Source: CAVXNP01 sp963763305 (GTDB lineage: Bacteria > Pseudomonadota > Gammaproteobacteria > Xanthomonadales > Rhodanobacteraceae). From it: DNA of 64,000 bases. The number at the start of each line of letters is the position of its first letter. The first letter of the stretch is position 1. The position numbers were made by a program, and so were the translations under genes. A model generated the notes under the pieces. That model ran no database searches and was not told where the DNA came from. It saw nothing but the letters and a program-made list of their open reading frames with translations. The DNA is taken from assembly GCA_963763305.1 (NCBI GenBank), contig CAVXNP010000001.1, forward strand, positions 1,488,001 to 1,552,000, given 5' to 3'. This document shows positions 58,728 to 64,000 of this stretch, piece after piece.

Positions 58728-61693
58728 GCGTCCTCCCCCAGGTCCGGATGCGGGTTGCGCAGCGAGGCCAGGTAGGTGGTGCGCGGACGGGTGTTGAGCT
58801 CCTGCAGCAGCGCGTAGTTGCGCGGCGAGGCCTTGGCCTGGCTGACCGCGCTGGCCGGGTCGGCGCCGTTGCCGAAGGTGATCGCGCGGGTCGGGCACAC
58901 GGCCTGGCAGGCGGTCACCACCTCGCCCTCGGCGATCGGCCGGTCGTCCTTGTTGGCGGCGATGTGCGCGGTCTGGATGCGCTGCACGCAGTAGGTGCAT
59001 TTCTCCATCACCCCGCGGTTGCGCACGGTCACGTCCGGGTTGCGCTGCGCGGCCAGGTGCTCATCGTCGCTGGCGTACTGCAGGAAGTTGAAGCGGCGCA
59101 CCTTGTACGGGCAGTTGTTGGAGCAGAAGCGGGTGCCCACGCAGCGGTTGTAGATCTGCAGGTTCAGCCCGCCGCTGTCGTGCATGGTGGCGCCGACCGG
59201 GCAGACCACCTCGCACGGCGCGTGCTCGCAATGCATGCAGGGCACCGGCTGGTGGTGGGTGCGCGGCGCCTGCGCCTCGCCTTCGTAGTAGCGGTCGATG
59301 CGGATCCAGTGCATCTCGCGCCCGCGGCGCACTTCTTCCGGGCCGACCACCGGGATGTTGTTCTCGGCCTGGCAGGCAATGGTGCAGGCGCCGCAGCCGA
59401 TGCAACTGTTGAGATCGATGCTCATCGCCCAGGCGTATTCGCCCGGCGGGTGCTCGGGATAGAAACTCGGAGGCGTCTGCTGGTCGTCCGAGGCAAAGTC
59501 CGGCTGCGCCAGGAACTGCGCCAGCGTGCCGGCGCGTACCGGTTCGCGACCTTCCATGGCGTGGTGGTGCTGGGTAGTGGGCAGGTCCAGGTGACCGCCG
59601 TCGGGCCGCAGCGCCAGGCCCTCCTCGCGCCACGGCGCCGCGGCGCTGCGCAGCCGATAGGCATCGAAGCCCAGCGCGGCACCGACCTGGCCGGCCTGCG
59701 GACGGCCGTAGCCCAGCGGGGCGGTGACGCTGCGCGCGGCCTGCCCCGGCAGGATCCATACCGGCGCCTGTACCTGCCGTTGGCCGATGCGCAGGGTGGC
59801 GGTGTCGCCGTTCTTCAGCTCCAGTTGCTGCGCCAGCGCCGGGCTGATCAACGCCGCGTTGCTCCAGGTCAGTTTGCTCAGCGGCTTGGGCAGCTCCTGC
59901 AGCCAGGCGTTGTTGGCGTAGCGGCCGTCGTAGATGGTGTCGTCCGGACGGAACACCAGCTCCAGCTGGTCCAGCTCGATCACCGCGGGCGGCTGCGACA
60001 GGAACCCGGTGTCGACCACTGCCGGCTGCGCCGCGGGCAAGCTGTCGGCGATCACCCCGGCCTGCAGGCTGGTGCGCCAGAAGGCGTCGAAGTCGTCTGC
60101 ACCCGACCGGCGCCACGTCTCCTGTACCCGCGCGCGGATGTCGGTGGACTCGCCCAGCAGCATCGCCAGCAACTGGTGGATCGAGCGGGTGTCGTACAAC
60201 GGCGCCAGCACCGGCTGCACCAGGCTGGCGATGCCGTCCCAGGCGCGGGCGTCGGACCACGCCTCCAGCGCGTGCGAGCGCGGCAGGTGCCAGTGACAGG
60301 CGCGCGCGGTCTCGTCCCGATACAGACCCAGGTGGATGCGGTGCGGCACCTGGCCCAGCCGCTCGGCGAAGCGCAGGTCGGCCGGGGCGCTGTAGACCGG
60401 GTTGGCATCGAGCACCAGCAGGGTATCCACGCTGCCGGCGTCGATCGCCGCGGTGAGTCCGGCCAGCCCTTCGCTGACCTGCGCCATGCCGGCCGCGGCG
60501 GCGTCCTCCGGCGGCAGGAAATACTCCACCGTGTGCCCGACGTTGCCCAGCGACTGGTTGATCAGATGCACCAGCGCGTGCACGTACGCCGGTTGCGCCG
60601 GGCCGGCCACCACCAGCGAACTGCCGCGATGCTCGCGCAGGTCCTGTGCCAGCGCGCGCAGACGGCGCGGTGCCAGCCCGCTGGCGTTGCCCGCACGCAC
60701 GCCCGCGATACCCAGTTCGGCCGCCAGTTCCTGCACCAGTGCGGTGATCGCGGACGAAGCCAGCGGCCAGGCGTGGTCGGCGCGGGCGCCGGTGATGCTG
60801 GGGGTGGGCTCGATCGCGTAGATGCGGCTGAACGGCGCCTCGGCGTGCTCGGGCCGGCGCGCCGCCATCGCGTCGCGCGCATGCTGCAGGCGGCCGGGCA
60901 GGGTACCGAACAGGTCCGCCTCCAGGGTCAGCAGCCGCTGCGCCCGCCGCAGCCGGTAGCGCGGCCGCAACGGTTGCCCGAAGGCCAGCTGCGCGCCGGC
61001 GTGCTGGCTATGCTGGTCGACCGGTTCGAACACGTGCCAATGCGCCTGCGGGTAGCGCGCCAGCAGGGCCTGCCGCTGCGCGGCCAGGGTGGGCGAGTCG
61101 ATCCGGCCGCTGAGGATATGCAGGCCGCCTCCCTGCGCCGCGCGCTGCTGCAGCACCGGCACCTCCGCGGCGAAGGCGTCCCAGGTTGCGACCCGATCCC
61201 CTTGGTAGGGCGCAGTGGAGCGGTCCGGGTCCCACAGCTGCAGCACCGCCGCCTGCAGCCAGGCGTCGGTGGCCCCCAGGCTGGCCGGGTGGTCGGGGTT
61301 GCCCTCGATCTTGCCCGGTCGGCCCTCGTGGGTCTCCACCAGCACGCCGGCAACCTCGCCGGCGGCGCTCAGCGTGGTGGCATAGAACTGCGGCAGCGAG
61401 GCAGGCATGCCCAGCTCGCGGATGCGCGGCACGATGTACTCCGGCGGCGGGCCACTGCAGGCGGTCAGGCCGGCCATCGCCAGCGAGGCGCCCAGCAGCT
61501 TGATGAAGCCGCGCCGGTCCAGCATCGGCTCCAGGCTGGCCAGTTGCGGTGCGGCCTGTTGCAGGTGCTGGCGGAAGGCCGGTTGCCCGCTCAGCTCCTC
61601 CAGTACGCGCCAGTAGCGTGGGCCACGCGCGCCATCCAGCTGCGCGCGCAGCTGGGCCATCGCGTTGCTCGATGCAGGCGTCACCGGTGGCAT
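58724..61693 (-). CDS. actB: alternative complex III iron-sulfur subunit ActB
   Basis: A 989-residue fusion of a molybdopterin-oxidoreductase-like domain (without evidence of Mo) and a four-cluster ferredoxin domain. A twin-arginine signal with a lipobox (DRRGFIKLLGASLAMAGLTAC) begins near residue 59. The C-terminal part has the cysteine sets CIGCGACTIACQ, CMHCEHAPCEVVCP, CVGTRFCSNNCP and CTYCVQRIQ...CQAVCP, for three 4Fe-4S and one 3Fe-4S centres in the family. The start at 61693 overlaps actA by 13 bp; a later ATG at 61660 is possible. The frame is intact over nearly 3 kb. Confidence 0.95.
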   Translation of the reverse strand: MPPVTPASSNAMAQLRAQLDGARGPRYWRVLEELSGQPAFRQHLQQAAPQLASLEPMLDRRGFIKLLGASLAMAGLTACSGPPPEYIVPRIRELGMPASLPQFYATTLSAAGEVAGVLVETHEGRPGKIEGNPDHPASLGATDAWLQAAVLQLWDPDRSTAPYQGDRVATWDAFAAEVPVLQQRAAQGGGLHILSGRIDSPTLAAQRQALLARYPQAHWHVFEPVDQHSQHAGAQLAFGQPLRPRYRLRRAQRLLTLEADLFGTLPGRLQHARDAMAARRPEHAEAPFSRIYAIEPTPSITGARADHAWPLASSAITALVQELAAELGIAGVRAGNASGLAPRRLRALAQDLREHRGSSLVVAGPAQPAYVHALVHLINQSLGNVGHTVEYFLPPEDAAAAGMAQVSEGLAGLTAAIDAGSVDTLLVLDANPVYSAPADLRFAERLGQVPHRIHLGLYRDETARACHWHLPRSHALEAWSDARAWDGIASLVQPVLAPLYDTRSIHQLLAMLLGESTDIRARVQETWRRSGADDFDAFWRTSLQAGVIADSLPAAQPAVVDTGFLSQPPAVIELDQLELVFRPDDTIYDGRYANNAWLQELPKPLSKLTWSNAALISPALAQQLELKNGDTATLRIGQRQVQAPVWILPGQAARSVTAPLGYGRPQAGQVGAALGFDAYRLRSAAAPWREEGLALRPDGGHLDLPTTQHHHAMEGREPVRAGTLAQFLAQPDFASDDQQTPPSFYPEHPPGEYAWAMSIDLNSCIGCGACTIACQAENNIPVVGPEEVRRGREMHWIRIDRYYEGEAQAPRTHHQPVPCMHCEHAPCEVVCPVGATMHDSGGLNLQIYNRCVGTRFCSNNCPYKVRRFNFLQYASDDEHLAAQRNPDVTVRNRGVMEKCTYCVQRIQTAHIAANKDDRPIAEGEVVTACQAVCPTRAITFGNGADPASAVSQAKASPRNYALLQELNTRPRTTYLASLRNPHPDLGEDA

Positions 61694-62334
61694 ATGGAGC
61701 AATCGCTCAGCCGCGCCGGCGGAAGGATGTGGTACCGCTTGACCAGGTCCATGGCCAGCTGCTTCGGGTGCTGCGGGTGCCAGTCCATGGCGAACACCTT
61801 GTCTTTCGGGCGCAGGTTCGGCGCCGGGTTGCGATGGCAGTCCAGGCACCACTGCATCGACAGGGGCTTGACCCGCGCGGTCAGCGGCATGGTGTCGACC
61901 CGGCCGTGGCAGCTGACGCAGCCGACGCCCTTGGCCACGTGGATGGAGTGGTTGAAGTAGACGAAATCGGGCAGGTCGTTGACCCGCGCCCACTTCAGTT
62001 GCGCCACGCCGCGGCGCCAGCTGTCCACCACCGGCTGCAGCATCGGCTGGTCGGTGAACAGCTGCGAGTGGCAGGTCATGCACACCGACACGGCCGGGAT
62101 CCCGGCGAACGCTTCGTTCTCCACCGAGTCGTGGCAGTAGCGGCAATCCAGCCCGACCTGGCCCACGTGGTGTTGATGGCTGAAGGGCACCGGCTGTTCG
62201 ACATGTTCGTCCAGCCGGTGCGGGCCGGCAGTCCAGCCGCGCCAGGCCAGCACGGCCGCGCTCGCGCCCAGCAGCAGGCCGAGCAGAAGCAGCTTCACGA
62301 ACAAACCGAAGCGCGGATGAAAAACCTGGCTCAT
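61681..62334 (-). CDS. actA: alternative complex III pentahaem cytochrome ActA
   Basis: A 217-residue membrane-anchored multihaem cytochrome. An N-terminal helix (VKLLLLGLLLGASAAVLAW) is followed by five CXXCH motifs in order: CRYCH, CMTCH, CVSCH, CLDCH, CSICH. Extra histidines (FSHQHHVGQ, FNHSIHVAKG) are the distal haem ligands. It is the first gene of the act-sco-cox operon. The palindrome CTATATGTATAG at about 62343-62354 just upstream is a possible -10 or regulator site. Confidence 0.95.
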   Translation of the reverse strand: MSQVFHPRFGLFVKLLLLGLLLGASAAVLAWRGWTAGPHRLDEHVEQPVPFSHQHHVGQVGLDCRYCHDSVENEAFAGIPAVSVCMTCHSQLFTDQPMLQPVVDSWRRGVAQLKWARVNDLPDFVYFNHSIHVAKGVGCVSCHGRVDTMPLTARVKPLSMQWCLDCHRNPAPNLRPKDKVFAMDWHPQHPKQLAMDLVKRYHILPPARLSDCSICHR

Positions 62335-62437
62335 CGGCCTCTCTATATGTATAGGGAGTCTGCGCGGGTGTGGCCGCGCTCGATCAAGCTCTCATGTGTG
62401 GCGTGAAACGGGCGCCACCGGGGCGCCATCGCCACGG

Positions 62438-63697
62438 TCAGGGCGGCATCGAGCGCAGGTTCTCGCGCATGTCGTGGACCGCCCCCGGCGACACCGCGCT
62501 GGCATGGTTGCCCCAGGTGTTGCGGATGTAGGTGGCCACGTTGGCGATCTCGGTGTCGCTCAGGTGATCGGCGAAGCCCTGCATGCGCAGGCCGGTCGGT
62601 TCGCGTGGCGTGGACGGGATCGCCGAACCCTGCAGGATCACGTTGATCAACGTGTCGGCGCTTTGCGCGCGGATAGGCGCGCTGTCGCGCAACGGCGGGA
62701 ACGCGCCGCGCTGCCCGCTGCCGTCTTGCAGATGGCAGCCCATGCAGTTGTCCACATACACCGACGCACCGGCGGTGAGCACGCCCTTGTCGACGTCGTG
62801 GTGGGCCTCGTCGTCTTCGCCGTCGCCGGCCGGCTGGCTTTTCAGGTAGACCGCGATCGCATGCAAATCCGACGAAGTCAGGTGCTGGGTGGATTGCTCC
62901 ACCACTTCGGCCATCGGTCCGGCCGCGGCGGTGCGGTCGTTGCGACCGGTGGCCAGGTAGTCGACGATCTCCTGTTCGCTCCAGTCGCCAAGGCCGTCGC
63001 GCTTGTCGCCGCCCAGGTCCGGCGCATACGCGTGCTCGGCGTGGCCGCCGGACAGCGGATGGTCGTTGTCGGTGGCGCCGGCGAAATTCTTCGGCCCGTG
63101 GCAGGCGCTGCAGTGGCCCAGGCCGCGTACCAGGTAGGCGCCGCGGTTCCACTGCGCGGATTTGTCCGGATCGGCCTGGAACGTGCCGTCGTCGAAATAC
63201 AGCCCGTTCCACACCGCGATTGCGCCGCGCACCGACATCGGCCAGGGCAGCTCGTTGGCCGGCGCGCGCTGGCGCACCGGGGTGAGCGTGTCCAGGTAGG
63301 CCTTGATCGACAACACGTCGTCACGGCTGATGCGGGTGTACCAGGGGTAGGGAAACGCGGGGTACAGGTGCTTGCCCTGGCGATCGATGCCCTCGTGCAT
63401 GGCGCGGTAGAAGTCGTCGTTGTTCCAGCGCCCGATGCCGGTGTCCGGGTCGGGCGTGATGTTGGTGGAGTAGATCACCCCGAACGGGGTCGGCACCGGT
63501 CGGCCACCGGCGAACGGCTTGCCGTTCTTCGCGGTGTGGCAGGCCACGCAGTCACCCGCGGCGACCAGATAACGTCCCCGCTCCACCCGCACGCTGGCGC
63601 CCGGCCCCATCCGTTCGCCCAGCTTCACCGTGCCCGCGCACACGGCGCCGACGCAACCGAGCACGCACAGGCCGAAGAGGAGCCGGGCGCGGCTCAT
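62438..63697 (-). CDS. triheme cytochrome c subunit of a membrane-bound dehydrogenase
   Basis: A 419-residue exported cytochrome with a signal peptide (LLFGLCVLGCVGAVCA) and three haem motifs: CVACH, CSACH and CMGCH. The arrangement (YLVAAGDCVACHT, PTPFGVIYSTNITPD, AYLVRGLGHCSACHG) is that of gluconate or alcohol dehydrogenase cytochrome subunits. It overlaps the GMC gene by ATGA, so they form one enzyme. It passes electrons from the flavin subunit to quinone or directly to other cytochromes. Confidence 0.94.
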   Translation of the reverse strand: MSRARLLFGLCVLGCVGAVCAGTVKLGERMGPGASVRVERGRYLVAAGDCVACHTAKNGKPFAGGRPVPTPFGVIYSTNITPDPDTGIGRWNNDDFYRAMHEGIDRQGKHLYPAFPYPWYTRISRDDVLSIKAYLDTLTPVRQRAPANELPWPMSVRGAIAVWNGLYFDDGTFQADPDKSAQWNRGAYLVRGLGHCSACHGPKNFAGATDNDHPLSGGHAEHAYAPDLGGDKRDGLGDWSEQEIVDYLATGRNDRTAAAGPMAEVVEQSTQHLTSSDLHAIAVYLKSQPAGDGEDDEAHHDVDKGVLTAGASVYVDNCMGCHLQDGSGQRGAFPPLRDSAPIRAQSADTLINVILQGSAIPSTPREPTGLRMQGFADHLSDTEIANVATYIRNTWGNHASAVSPGAVHDMRENLRSMPP

Positions 63698-64000
63698 GTC
63701 GTCACCAGCGGGCCGGGGTTGCGGATATAGCGCTTCATCGCTTCGGCGGCCCAGAAGGTCAGCGCGCCGACCGTGTCGGTGGGGTTGTAGCCGGCATTCT
63801 GCGGAAACACGCAGGCGCCCATCACGAACAGGTTGGGCACGTCCCATGACTGCAGGTAGCGGTTGACCACGCTGGTGCGCGGGTCGTCGCCCATCACCGC
63901 GCCGCCGGTGTTGTGCGTGGTCTGGTACGGCACGATCGAGTAATGCCCGGTGCGCTTTTTCACGTGCACGCCGGTCACGTCCGGAATCGCCCGGGCGATC
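63694..64000 (-). CDS. GMC-family oxidoreductase, C-terminal part (partial, 5' end outside window)
   Basis: The last 101 codons of a GMC flavoprotein resembling the gluconate 2-dehydrogenase large subunit. The conserved active-site region YQTTHNTGGAVMG and the FAD-binding end VMGACVFPQNAGYNPTDTVGALTFWAAE are present. Its stop overlaps the start of the triheme cytochrome. The sugar acid or alcohol substrate cannot be told. Confidence 0.92.
   Translation of the reverse strand, partial: IARAIPDVTGVHVKKRTGHYSIVPYQTTHNTGGAVMGDDPRTSVVNRYLQSWDVPNLFVMGACVFPQNAGYNPTDTVGALTFWAAEAMKRYIRNPGPLVTT

Overview
The window is GC-rich (by eye about 65-70%) and densely coded. The gene content and order (purD, tsaC, topA-dprA, LysM protein, def-fmt-rsmB, an LPS glycosyltransferase block, rpoD) suggest a gammaproteobacterium of the Xanthomonadales, most likely Rhodanobacteraceae (Rhodanobacter or Dyella type). 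That assignment is inferred from gene order and protein style, not from a database search.

Layout. 1-9.8 kb (mostly minus strand): ABC exporter, a small membrane protein, purD, an adenylate-forming enzyme, tsaC, topA, dprA. 9.9-14.2 kb: a LysM protein, then the divergent def-fmt-rsmB operon. 14.3-23 kb: envelope polysaccharide/LPS genes (two ArnT-like GT39 proteins, O-antigen-ligase-like protein, WaaE-like GT2, TagB-like protein, LpxL-type acyltransferase). 23-26.5 kb: dtd, rpoD, rarD. 26.8-27.1 kb: a tRNA-Ile(CAU) gene split by a group I intron. 27.3-29.2 kb: KaiC-like ATPase and response regulator. 29.2-35.7 kb: a BigR/SqrR-like ArsR repressor divergent from sulfide:quinone oxidoreductase, a DUF2892 protein and an RND pump. 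35.7-44.5 kb: an accessory block with an MBL hydrolase, LysR, DUF445, a complete IS66 element, and an ApeA-type HEPN anti-phage gene flanked by a short repeat. 44.5-50.1 kb: two universal stress proteins, a P-type ATPase and a beta-CASP nuclease, with FNR/Anr-type boxes between the stress genes. 50.3-62.3 kb (minus strand): a nearly continuous operon for alternative complex III (actA-F), SCO and a caa3 oxidase. 62.4-64 kb: a triheme cytochrome c and the end of a GMC oxidoreductase.

How the genes work together. The right half is a respiratory and redox-stress region. Sulfide oxidation feeds the quinone pool, alternative complex III oxidises quinol, and the caa3 oxidase, whose subunit II carries its own cytochrome c domain, reduces oxygen. 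A periplasmic dehydrogenase with its own cytochrome sits upstream. FNR/Anr-like boxes before sqr and between the usp genes suggest oxygen-responsive control.

Quality caveat. Eleven genes are broken by frameshifts: 14.98, 28.0-28.6, 36.6, 43.3-43.4, 46.2-48.4, 49.2, 50.3-53.3 and 56.5 kb. Every one I could trace fits single-base insertions (about 40 in total), with motifs intact on both sides and no nonsense substitutions. I therefore treat these genes as probably intact in the organism and list them as single CDS spans, with the frameshifts described.
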